A stretch of DNA of 64,000 bases, taken from the NCBI GenBank assembly GCA_021396245.1, contig WNYE01000002.1, positions 186,001 to 250,000 on the forward strand, in the 5' to 3' direction. The DNA is from Sporothrix humicola (Eukaryota; Ascomycota; Sordariomycetes; Ophiostomatales; Ophiostomataceae). Position numbers and translations under genes: made by a program. Shown here piece after piece: positions 11,411-20,813 of the stretch; the stretch's first letter is position 1; every line of letters begins with the position of its first letter. The notes under the pieces were generated by a model that saw only the letters and a program-made list of their open reading frames with translations, was not told the DNA's origin and searched no databases.

Positions 11411-12328
11411 ATGTCGGCTCCCCTTAAGCCTCACTGGGTGCAGCCCTCGCACCCCGAGATCCAGGAAGTTCTCATCGGCAACAACGGCGACAGCGAGTTC
11501 ACCACCAAGAGCATTTCCCGCGTCGACCTGCCCCCCTTTGCGCTCTACGCACCCATGTCCAGCCCGCCGGTCACCCCCGCCGCCGCTGCCACATACGCCA
11601 CCGTCCAGGTCGGCCGCAACCAGCACATCAACCTGAACAGCGACCTCCTCTACATTAACCACTCCTGCGAGCCATCATTGGTAGGTCCTGCTGGCTAGGC
11701 ATTTGATTTTTTTATTTTTATTTTTCCTTCCCGTGCTGACCTCCAGCTCTTTGACACGTCGAGCCGCAACGTCTGGGTCGGCCCAAAGGGCCTCAAGGCC
11801 GGCGACGAGCTCACCTTTTTTTACCCGTCCACCGAATGGGACATGGCCCAGCCCTTTACGTGCTTCTGCGGCACCCCCTCGTGCCGCGGTCTTATTAGCG
11901 GCGCCCGCAACATGACACAGGACCAGCTGGCTGGTCTGTGGCTCAACGGCCACATCTGGGAGCTCCTGAACGAGCAGAAGCAGCAGAAGCAGAAGCAGGA
12001 CCTGAAGACGGCAAGACCTGAAAACGGCACGTCTTCCGCTCCTGATACTGTCCCCTCTGCCATTGAGCAGGCCCTCCAGGAGGAGCTGGCCCGCGCTGAG
12101 GAGTCCCTGCACAAGGCCGACGCCGCCACCGAGGCTGCCCGCCGCGCTCTCGCTGCCCACCGCAACGGCGCCAACACCAACTCCAACGGCAAGGGCCACG
12201 TCAACGGCCACACCAACGGCACCAACGGCACCAACGGCGTCAACGGCACCAACGGTGCCAACCGTCACGGCACGTCGTCGCGGGAGCTTGGCGGCGAGTT
12301 GGGCGGCGATACTGTGGAGCGCACGTAA
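11411..12328 (+). CDS. Small SET-domain protein with post-SET motif
   Basis: Two exons, 11411-11680 and 11747-12328, give 283 aa; the 66-bp intron has a T-rich tract before CAG. The SET core motif INHSCEPS is at about residues 82-89, immediately before the intron. It is followed by GDELTFFYPS and a post-SET zinc motif C129-x-C131-x4-C136. The N-terminal part of a usual SET domain is short and lacks an obvious pre-SET region. The tail has a Gln/Lys-rich helix, an Ala/Glu helix and an Asn-Gly-Thr repeat (NGTNGTNGVNGTNG). The family points to a protein lysine methyltransferase, but substrate and activity are unknown, and the compact SET domain may be non-histone-directed or inactive. No partner gene is adjacent. 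Confidence 0.85.
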
Positions 12329-13026
12329 AGGGGGGAGGGTAGTGATGACGCAGAGGGGTGAGACGTGAGAGTGCGTGATCGTGGGCGGGGTGATATGTGA
12401 TTTGAACTGAATTTATGAGCGTGGTTTGCTTGGTGTAACCCAGGGCATGCTCTCTTGTTTTGTTTTGATCTTATTTTGATGTTTATCCTCTTGGATATCA
12501 TATTGGCCTTCGGATTCAACATCCCTGGTCCCGTCGAATTTTGATTGTTTACAGGTAGATATATATTATATAAAAAAAAAAAAAATTGTTTATTTAATCA
12601 TTAATATTTTCCTTTTTGAATTAGATTTTAATTTTTTTCCCTCTAACCTTGGCATTATCACCATAACATATTTATTTGTTTATTTTTATAAGATCATATT
12701 ATTTTCATTGCTATGTTGTTATCGAGCAACGTTTATCTAAAATAGTTCTGTCCTAGAACTCCCGAGCGAGACATAAGAAAAAGAGAGCAGAAAGAAAAAA
12801 GCACACCAAAAAAGAATAAATAGAGAATGCAGTAAAACACGGGCAATCTTTACAAATAAGAGCCCTGCCCGCCAGATGGAACAAATAACACCGCTTGGAG
12901 CCTTCCCAAATGAATAAAGAGGGTACACAAAACAAAAAGAATCTTGAACTTATACACAGAAGGGACTAGAAGATAGCCGAGAAAGGAACAAATGGAGCAC
13001 AAGGCAAAACGACAGGCATGCCCCGC
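12329..13026. other. Convergent 3' region between SET gene and GT32-like gene
   Basis: Very AT-rich around 12540-12730, with A and T runs and repeated TTTATTT-like words that suit polyadenylation for both facing genes. I see no coding signal. Confidence 0.6.
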
Positions 13027-15273
13027 CTATGCGTACATGCCGGCGCCGCCCGAGTACTTGGCCTCCTCCTTCTCCCAGGTGTAGCGCTCCTTGTAGGCGC
13101 GCGCCAGGTAGGCACGCGCAAACTTCCAGGCCTCGGTGTCGGCCAGGTTCCAGGCCTCGACGGCGCTGCGCAGGGCAACGTCCTTTTTGCTCTTGCTGAC
13201 GCCAAACTTTTTGGCTTTGGCCAGCAAATCGCGCTCCTTGGCCAGCGCATCCGTGGACGCCACGGGGCCGTCGTCCTTATCGTGGTGCGGCGGCGTGACG
13301 CGCTCGGGGCCGGGCACGGGCGGCTTGGAGTCGCCCTTTTTGATGCCGGCGCCCTGGGCGGGGATGGCGAACCCAAAGTGCCAGTCGACGTCGGCGGGCA
13401 CGGGCTGCTCGGCCGAGATCCAGAGGGTGTGGCCCTGGGCAAACTCGCCGGCGACGGCGCGCTTGAACTGTAGGACGCGCGCGCCGCCGGCGACACCGGT
13501 GCCCAGCAGTTCCTTGGTAATGTCAAAGAGCCAGGCATCGCGCTGGGACTTGCGGCGCAGCCACGACACGTCAATGGCGCCCTGCTTGTGCGCGACAGAC
13601 TGGAAGGTGTAGGGGTGCGGCACGGTGCCAATGGTATAGAGGGTCGAGGTGTTGCGGTAGGTGGGCGGCGTGCGGACGCGCATGGGCTGGCGCGAGACGC
13701 AGGGCTCGCACTTGGGCATGTTGGGCGGGCACGAGGCCTCGAGCGGCGAGACGGAGCACTGCGCCAGGCGGGTGGCGAGGTCGGTGCCCGGCTCGATCAT
13801 GTTGGTGGTGTGCTCGGCGTGGGGCTTGAGCACGGCGATGCCGGACGAAAACAGGTTCTGCCAGGCAACGTGAAGGTGGGCGTTGATGAGCTGGTTGAGG
13901 CTGACGAGGCCGCCGGCGCGGTCTCGGTGGAGGGTGTCGCCGACCTTTGTGTACTTCATGGCGACGGTCTGGGTGTCGTAAAAGGCAATGGCCGAGGGCG
14001 TGTCGTCAACGATAAAGGGGAAGTCCTTGGTCTTGGCCTTCATGTCGTTGTGGTCGTCCTCGATGGTGCCGCCGGGGACGCCGGCCGGGTCAATAGCCCG
14101 AATCTCGACCTTCTTTGCGGGGGCAGCCTGGGCAGGGGCGGCCTGAGCCTGGCCGGGAGCAGCAGCTCCAGCAGCACCCGCAGCAGCACCAGCGGGATCC
14201 GCAATGGGCACTTCCTTGGCTGGAATAGCACCCAGGAGCCCGGCTTTGGGAGGAGGAGAGGCATCTGCAGCCGCGGGAGCAACCTGTTTGGCGCCACCAG
14301 CGGCAGCACCTCCAGCAGCTGCACCAGCAGCACCGGCAGCGCCCGCCCCCTTGGCAGGAGTGCCTGCAGCCACCTTGGCTGGGGCCTCGGCGGCCGGAGC
14401 AGCCTTGACGGGCGGTAGATCCGTGACGGGAGGGATCGCCTCCAAGAACGTCTCAGCATTGACCAGCGTCGGGTTGGACAGCACCAGCTTGATGGCGTTG
14501 CCAATCTCCTCCTTGCCGCCGGCAAACAGGCCGTCGCTCAGTCCCTCCCAGCGGGTCAGCGTCGGATACTCGCCGCGCCGCAGGAAAGAAAGCAGGGGAT
14601 CGGTCCGGGGACCCATGGGAAACACCAGGTAGCTCGCCAGCAGACCGCCGCCCATGTTCTCCCAGGCCAGCCAGCGCATAATGTCTGCCTTTGCGCCCGA
14701 CGTGACCTTGAGGCGCTGCAGCTCCTCGTAGCGCGGGTTGTTCATGGCCTCGGCAGAGCTCAGGAGCACGGGACGGAAGCCCTGGGCCCACCAGGCCCGG
14801 CGCCATGTCAGCAGGAGCGCGCTCTCGGACTCGGCGAGCTTCTTGTCGCGCTCAACGGCGGTGTCGTAGTAGCAGTAGATCGGCGGGCGGTCGGGCAGGG
14901 GCGGCAGCAGCGCACGGCTCTCGTCGAGGGTAAAGGACGACGAAAAGGGCGTCGAGAGCCACTTCCAGTCGGAGAACCAGGCCGAGTCCTCGTGGGAGTC
15001 GTCCTTTTGGCGTGGCGGAGCATGCGACTTGGGACGGAAGGGGTTCAGGGAGCTGGACCACTTGTTAGTCCATTGTGGGGCCGACTTGAACTGTGGGATG
15101 GAGAACTTGTGGTCGGCGAACTTTGAGAGGCTGGGGCCGGTCGGCACGGCGCTGGGCAGCGTGACAATGACGGAAAAGACGGCAAAGATGAAGACGGCCG
15201 AGATGAGGATGGTGATGCGCCGAGTCGTGATGGGCGGCAGCAGCCGGCCGAAAAGAACGTACTGCTTCGGCAT
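13027..15273 (-). CDS. Type II membrane protein resembling a GT32 sugar transferase, DXD missing
   Basis: Single exon; the start is ATG at 15273 in a strong CCACCATG-type context (upstream in-frame codons contain no ATG), giving 748 aa. A short basic cytosolic tail precedes one transmembrane segment at residues 19-38, so this is probably a Golgi/ER type II protein. Residues 132-220 contain IYCYYDT and the block GAKADIMRWLAWENMGGG, which resembles the KADLLRYxxLxxxGG motif of Och1-like GT32 enzymes. The D-x-D metal site that normally follows is absent (LLASYLVFP instead). A low-complexity Ala/Gly/Pro insertion spans roughly residues 290-410. The second half has Cys pairs (SCPPNMPKCEPC) and a stalk-like C-terminus. 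I infer a glycosyltransferase-like fold of uncertain activity; the exact family is not recognised. Confidence 0.7.
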   Translation of the reverse strand: MPKQYVLFGRLLPPITTRRITILISAVFIFAVFSVIVTLPSAVPTGPSLSKFADHKFSIPQFKSAPQWTNKWSSSLNPFRPKSHAPPRQKDDSHEDSAWFSDWKWLSTPFSSSFTLDESRALLPPLPDRPPIYCYYDTAVERDKKLAESESALLLTWRRAWWAQGFRPVLLSSAEAMNNPRYEELQRLKVTSGAKADIMRWLAWENMGGGLLASYLVFPMGPRTDPLLSFLRRGEYPTLTRWEGLSDGLFAGGKEEIGNAIKLVLSNPTLVNAETFLEAIPPVTDLPPVKAAPAAEAPAKVAAGTPAKGAGAAGAAGAAAGGAAAGGAKQVAPAAADASPPPKAGLLGAIPAKEVPIADPAGAAAGAAGAAAPGQAQAAPAQAAPAKKVEIRAIDPAGVPGGTIEDDHNDMKAKTKDFPFIVDDTPSAIAFYDTQTVAMKYTKVGDTLHRDRAGGLVSLNQLINAHLHVAWQNLFSSGIAVLKPHAEHTTNMIEPGTDLATRLAQCSVSPLEASCPPNMPKCEPCVSRQPMRVRTPPTYRNTSTLYTIGTVPHPYTFQSVAHKQGAIDVSWLRRKSQRDAWLFDITKELLGTGVAGGARVLQFKRAVAGEFAQGHTLWISAEQPVPADVDWHFGFAIPAQGAGIKKGDSKPPVPGPERVTPPHHDKDDGPVASTDALAKERDLLAKAKKFGVSKSKKDVALRSAVEAWNLADTEAWKFARAYLARAYKERYTWEKEEAKYSGGAGMYA

Positions 15274-15900
15274 GGTGGCGGTGTGGTGCACTGTGGTGTG
15301 CTGTGGGTTTATGATATGGCCGGTCTGGGGTTATGTCGTCTTGTCTTTTGTTGTAGATCGTGATCGCGTGGATGGATGATTTGTCGATGGAAAAAAAGGA
15401 GATGGATGATCGCTGAAATGTAGTTGAAAAGCAACAAAATGCACCAATGCGGAAAAGAGGACTTCAAAAAGAACGAACGGCAAGAAGAGAAGTGGAAAAT
15501 CCAGATGAGGAGGGCGAAGAACCTCCTATCTCATGATGATCGCGAAAACGAGAGATGTCGCAGAAGGACAGTTAAATTGGCGTTATAAGGAAAGAAACGA
15601 ACGATGCAATCGAATGACAGCCTCAATGCAATGAAGCAGGAAGCCTAGATGTGTCGTCAGTATCGCCGTCTCCTGGGATGGTCGATTGGATGGAGCGAGT
15701 GTCGAGAGGCACAGTATCGCGGGCTGTGAGAAAAAGACAAAAGATGGTCAGGACACTTTAAGCATCGAAAAGGAGGCGTTGAATGCCACACGTTAGACCG
15801 CGTCGCTCCCGTTTTCTCTAGGGGCTAATGCTGCCAACATGCCAGGTACAGGGTACGTACCGCCTTGGAACGCATACGTAAGTGGCCGATCAGGTAAGAA

Positions 15901-15906
15901 CACGTG
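15901..15906. promoter_or_regulatory. CACGTG E-box, second copy upstream of RPL26
   Basis: Second Cbf1-type core, about 315 bp before the RPL26 ATG and 630 bp before the start of the opposite gene. Confidence 0.35.
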
Positions 15907-16012
15907 AAATTATGTAATGAAACGAAAGATAGAAGTACCTTTGTACCTTTTCGTCCTGAAGTGACCGCCTTTTTCTGCCATCTCGAAGAGAGGCCCACTT
16001 TACTCACATACT

Positions 16013-16018
16013 CACGTG
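16013..16018. promoter_or_regulatory. CACGTG E-box upstream of RPL26
   Basis: Core of the perfect palindrome TCACGTGA, about 205 bp before the RPL26 start. CACGTG is the Cbf1-type bHLH site, which helps drive ribosomal-protein genes in several non-Saccharomyces fungi; use here is inferred. Confidence 0.4.
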
Positions 16019-16220
16019 ATCTAGCTTGTCTAAAGTGGAGAGGGCTGCTGGGTGGGGCCCTTTTTTTGCTCTCCCACACAAAAAATTCCCACTTTGTGCT
16101 ATTTTTTTGGTCTTCTCAAAAATTTCCCAATCTCCATCTCGAACTTTTCTCCCGCTTCCATCCCACGATCACGACGACCACGACATTTTTCTCGACAACC
16201 ATCACCACACAACCGACACA

Positions 16221-16718
16221 ATGGCCAAGTCTTCCAACTGTACGTGAGAGCGAATACAACATTACCTTGATCATGATCTTGATCATCATCATCGTCAATA
16301 AAATGTCGTTACTAACATGCTTCCAGCCGTCAGTGCTTCGCGCCGCAAGTCGCGCAAGGCTCACTTCTCCGCTCCCTCGAGCGTGCGCCGCAACATCATG
16401 AGCGCTCCCCTCAGCAAGGAGCTGCGCGAGAAGTACAACGTCCGCAGCATCCCCATCCGCAAGGACGACGAGGTCACGATTGTCCGCGGCTCCAACAAGG
16501 ACAAGGAGGGCAAGGTCACCTCGGTGTACCGTCTCAAGTACGTGATCCACGTTGAGCGTGTCACCCGCGACAAGGCCTCGGGCCAGAGCGTGCCCCTGGG
16601 CATCCACCCCAGCAACGTCGTCATCACCAAGCTCAAGCTCGACAAGGACCGGGAGAGCATCCTGGCCCGCATCAAGGCCGGCCGCGAGCAGCGCGAGAAG
16701 GCCAAGGAGGCCAACTAA
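16221..16718 (+). CDS. RPL26: 60S ribosomal protein L26 (uL24)
   Basis: Two exons, 16221-16239 and 16327-16718, give 136 aa. The first exon encodes only six residues plus one base, a common layout for fungal ribosomal-protein genes, and the 87-bp intron may carry regulatory weight. The protein has the full eukaryotic uL24 sequence: a basic N-terminus (SRRKSRKAHF), MSAPLSKELREKYNVRSIPI, and the KOW motif around VTIVRGSNKDKEGKVTSV. It is an early-assembling protein at the exit-tunnel region of the 60S subunit. Codon use is strongly biased toward C-ending codons, as expected for a highly expressed gene. Confidence 0.97.
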
Positions 16719-17847
16719 GTTGTCCGCCTCGACTCGGAAACTTGAAATAGCATCAAAATAAAAAGCCTCAAAAACATTCGAAAATCACAAATCGGGAGGC
16801 AAGGATTTTCTCTCATTCGAACCCTCATCCTGTCCAATCCTTATCGGATTCAGACACATGCCTTACGAATCCTTCATTTTGTACCGCTACATACCCACCA
16901 AAAGCGAGCAGAACCACCGTCGAGCTGCTATTATTATGCCGCCTCGCCGCGCTGCTGTTCTGCCTTGCATTTGATTCTTCGTTTTCGTCTTTTTCTACGG
17001 CGTCATTCGGCAGGGGGTTTTCTGGTTCTGGGGAGGAGGAAAAAGCAAACAAAAGCAAAAAGGGGGACTCGACAACAATGAGAAGACAATTTTTTTGACC
17101 AATGGCCATTTCACGTTCCGATCAACACTGTGAAATGTTCCATGGGAGGTTCTCCCGAAGATGATGCTATTTATTGTGACATGTCCCGAATCGCTGCCAC
17201 AGCGTGTAGATCGTAGCTAGTAGGACTCCCACACGTAGATCGTAGGCTGTAGAAGTATATGGATGTACGAAGGACACATGGCTCTCTGTAACCATGTTGT
17301 TTGCAAAGATGACTTGAATGTCAGCCGTTCTCTAAGATTCAATCTGTCTGATTGCCTATGGAGTATTACTCCTCATCCACGTCCTACTGGGCACCATAAG
17401 AACCTCCATCTGATAAATGCTTGTTTGTTTGGATAAAACATAGCGAAATGGCTACAAGCTCATCGCGGAAACTGTCTGCTATAGTACATAAAGAGTGTCT
17501 GACACTGATCAGATATCGAAGTAAATAAGAATATGCCCTTTGCTGGCCAATAATGGGTACCAAATAAATGCTCCTTCTCTCAACAATCAACAGTCAAAAA
17601 ATACTGACCAAACACCAATGGCGAATATCTATGGCCTATGGCCCACCCCACAACTCTCCTAGTTCTGCCTTTATAGAACGACTCCCAAACAACTGCGACA
17701 ATGGCCTCGCGTAAAAATGAAGGGCAAGACATAAGAAATAATGCAAATGCTTCAATGACCAGTGGCCCGTTGCAAGGCTCACATTACAGAGTAAGAAATT
17801 TGTGACAAGGATGCTGCGAAAACGTGAGCTGTGACGGCCGGATGGCC
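16719..17847. other. Convergent 3' region between RPL26 and the eIF4E-binding-motif gene
   Basis: About 1.1 kb without a supported gene. The composition is mixed, with several short AT-rich stretches. A TTCGAA-containing segment near 16815 looked like a tRNA T-arm but has no matching stem. Confidence 0.55.
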
Positions 17848-20813
17848 TCAAAGTAGAAGGCTGGCATTGATCTCATCGTCGACAAGTGCCATTCCCTGGA
17901 GCTGCTGTTCGAGAGAGGTCGTTCCAAGGCTGTCCGGTGGCGGTCTGTTCTCGCCAATCTTTCTTGATGCCGGGGTGATGAAGATGCTGCTGCCATCATC
18001 CGACTTGACTGGTGAGAGGCGTCCAGTCGCAACAGGTGATTGGCGGACTGGGCTGAGGGATGCAGCAACCAGACTCTCATACCCGGCCGTGTACTGAGGA
18101 AGAACGCCTTGAACAGTTGTCGATGTGAGGGCACCAGGCAGGACCTCGCTGTTGGTAGAGATGTTCCGTTTCAGGACAGTGTGCAGAAACTTCGTCCTTA
18201 GTAAATTTGGTGTTAGCCAGAACTTGTGCTGTCATGGAATAGGGGCGGTGTCCAAACATACCTATTGTCACTCTGCGCCTCCGGCTTTCCGCCCTGATCG
18301 GCCTTCTTGACTGCTTCGTCGGTGGCCTTGGAATTGCTGTCCTTCACCTGCGGGCGCTTGACAGATGTCTCTGGGTCCGGGCGTCTCTGTGGTGGAGGAA
18401 ACAAACATATGTTAGAAATGAAGAACTTGCGGAAGAAAATGAGAGAAGATATGTCTTACCAGAGTGACCTTGACGGGCTTCTGTCTCTCACGGCGAAACT
18501 CTGATGCATACCGGCCAAGGTAGCCAGGCCGAGGCGCTTGTGCATCTTTCGGCTGGAAGGCACCCGTATAGTAGTCGACATTGGGATCACCAATGGGGAC
18601 ATGTCGGCCTAGGAGTGACGATGGTGGGCTGTCGCGCTTGGTGGTGTTCCCCGGAGAAGCTGGGTAGAAATCTTTTCCATCAAACTTGGGCAAGCCCCTG
18701 CGAGTGAATGATGGTGCTCTTCCCCAGAAAAGATACCGCGAGCGAGTCTCGTCTGGGGTGAGTTCTCGCTCGTAGATATAGTCCGTCTCCCGAGCATTCT
18801 TGGGATCAATGCCAGGAGGCAGGGTTCCGACAAGATACGGCTTTGGCGAGTTTGATTTCTTGGCTGCTGCAGCAAAGGAAAGGTTCTTGTCTTGGCCCTG
18901 GGCATTTGCGGCACCACCATCGCCATTGACCCGACAGGACATGATGCCTTCATCGACGGCAGCACCGTCCCATTGGCATGAGCCGCCAATACGCGGGACT
19001 TCTGCATTGATGAGAGAACGAGGCTCAAAGGGAGGCGCGAGGGCTGCCTTGCTGGGAAGGGTGGACTTTTTGATTGGGTCAGAAATAGAGAGAGACGAGC
19101 CATTCGGGTTCATGTGGAAGAGAGGCTCTCTTTTTCTAATGACATTTCTGTGGCGAATGCTGTCCGAGCGTCTGGTGCTGCTCGAGGCGTGCTTGATTGT
19201 ACCTTGAATGGATACACTGGAGCGTGAAGCTCTATTGATGGCGCGGTGAGACGGGCCATTTGCTTCAACGGGCTTGACCTCCTTCTTGGGATAATGGGCT
19301 TCCTCAAAGCGGAGCTGACTTTGATTCAGGGCTTCAAACCGATCAATCTGAGATTGAAGCATCTGAATGGTATGCTCCATCTCCTTCTCATCAATCTGGT
19401 GTTTGTTGTACAGAAGCTGGTCCTCGTGGTATTTCAGAGAACCTCGAAGCATATCGATCTGTTTCCTGCTGATTTCACTTGGTCGGATCGACGAGATAGG
19501 GGGAGCCGAAGGAGCTTGCGGGACGTTTGCCGAGGATGGAGCTGCCGCAACATTGACCGGACCCTGAGGACCGGGCTGGCTCTGATGCGCTTGCAACGAC
19601 TGGAACGGCCCATTGAGACCTGGGAAACCCATAGACGGATTGAATGCGGGATTCATGCCACCTGGATGTGGGCCCATGAGAGTGTTGTGAAAAGCAGACA
19701 GAGGGAAGTTGGGGTGTCCAAGGAGGCCTGGGGGGATTTGCGAAGACAGACCTGAAGCCATGTGAGGCGGGACCGCAGGGGGAGCAAATGGATATACAAC
19801 TTGGCCGTTCATCATGAACGGCTTGCTGCGATCAAACTGTTCAGATGGCATGCGGCGTGGATTCGCATCGGCCTTGTCAACTGGTGCCTTGAAGCTTGAC
19901 GACTCCCTGCGATCTCCGTTTTGGAAATTCTCCTTGGCAGTATTCTTGGGAAGTTCTGCAGGCATGAACTGAGGGATCCCGGCCGGAGGCGCAGACGGAG
20001 GGGGAAATGGAAACGCACCAGGCATTCCAAGACCCATTGGCAGTTGCATCATCGGCATCCCGGGCAGTTGGGCAGAGAAGGGAGGGTAGAATGCATGGGG
20101 AGGATAGGCAAAGAGAGGCAGGCTGGGTGCATTCTGGCCAACAACATGTGGGCCCTCTGGGACCTGCTGGGTCTGCTCACCAGCTTTCGAGTCGCTGTCC
20201 TTCACGGAACTGCCTTCTTCTGCCTTTTCCTTGGTGCGCTTCGACATGGGCGAGGTGCCCCGCGTGTTGGGAACAATACGGCCACCTGCAGTGACACGCA
20301 CATGTGACGGAGAAACAACAGCCTTGTAGAAGCGCTGGAAGCCCTCGCTTTGCTGAGCATTGATACCAGTCGGCGCAGGGAGTGGCTCGGCCGACGCTGC
20401 AGCTTCAGAGCCGGTTCGGCCACGATATCTCCACTCCATCTCGCCCGGGACGCTCGTTGTTGCCTCACGACGGGGCTGCTGACGGGCATAAATAGCCTCG
20501 TCAGCTGCGACGACAGGGAATTCGATGCGAGAACGCGCGGCGCTCGACTGCTGGGTGTGGAAGGGTCTGTATTTGTGGAAGCGTCCGAGCGTGCGAGACT
20601 CGCCCCCGACGTGTCTGCCGATGGAGCCGGTGTCAATGGCTGCTATGATTGTTAGTATATCAAGTAAAAAATAACAGAGCTGGAAACTGTGTGACATAGC
20701 ATTTACTTACCATAGTTTGCTCCCTTCTGAGGGGCATCCGGCAGGTTTATGGGCACGCCAAGGTCCCGGAGGTTGAGGAGTTCTTGCACCGAGTACTTTT
20801 GGGACGGCATCAT
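17848..20813 (-). CDS. Large disordered protein with N-terminal eIF4E-binding motif (4E-T/Eap1-like)
   Basis: Four exons on the minus strand, 20813-20711, 20642-18460, 18386-18262 and 18196-17848, give about 919 aa. The N-terminus MMPSQKYSVQELLNLRDLG holds the canonical eIF4E-binding motif Y-x4-L-phi (Y7, L12, L13), placed as in yeast Caf20 and metazoan 4E-T. The rest is mostly disordered: Pro/Gly/Met-rich runs at about residues 220-410, a predicted coiled coil at about 426-490, and a conserved-looking block near 667 (SRYLFWGRAPSFTRRG). I infer a translational repressor or mRNP factor that docks on eIF4E. Exon 2 has a tandem TAG/CAG acceptor (one-residue choice). The exon 4 acceptor is AAG, with an in-frame CAG alternative downstream near 18153. 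The frame also stays open upstream with an ATG at 21215, so a longer N-terminus is possible. Confidence 0.72.

Larger units (their letters stand above)
15274..16220. promoter_or_regulatory. Divergent promoter of the GT32-like gene and RPL26
   Basis: This 947-bp region between divergent starts contains two CACGTG boxes, at 15901-15906 and 16013-16018. The second sits inside the 8-bp palindrome TCACGTGA. A CT/CGA-rich leader precedes the RPL26 ATG. No gene lies within it. Confidence 0.5.

Noticed and set aside
13588..14418. 276-codon Gly/Ser-rich frame opposite the GT32-like gene
   Set aside because: Arises from the Ala/Pro low-complexity codons of the real gene read on the other strand.
16805..16835. 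TTCGAA segment reminiscent of a tRNA T-arm
   Set aside because: Flanks do not pair into a 5-bp stem and no A/B-box partner lies at the right distance.
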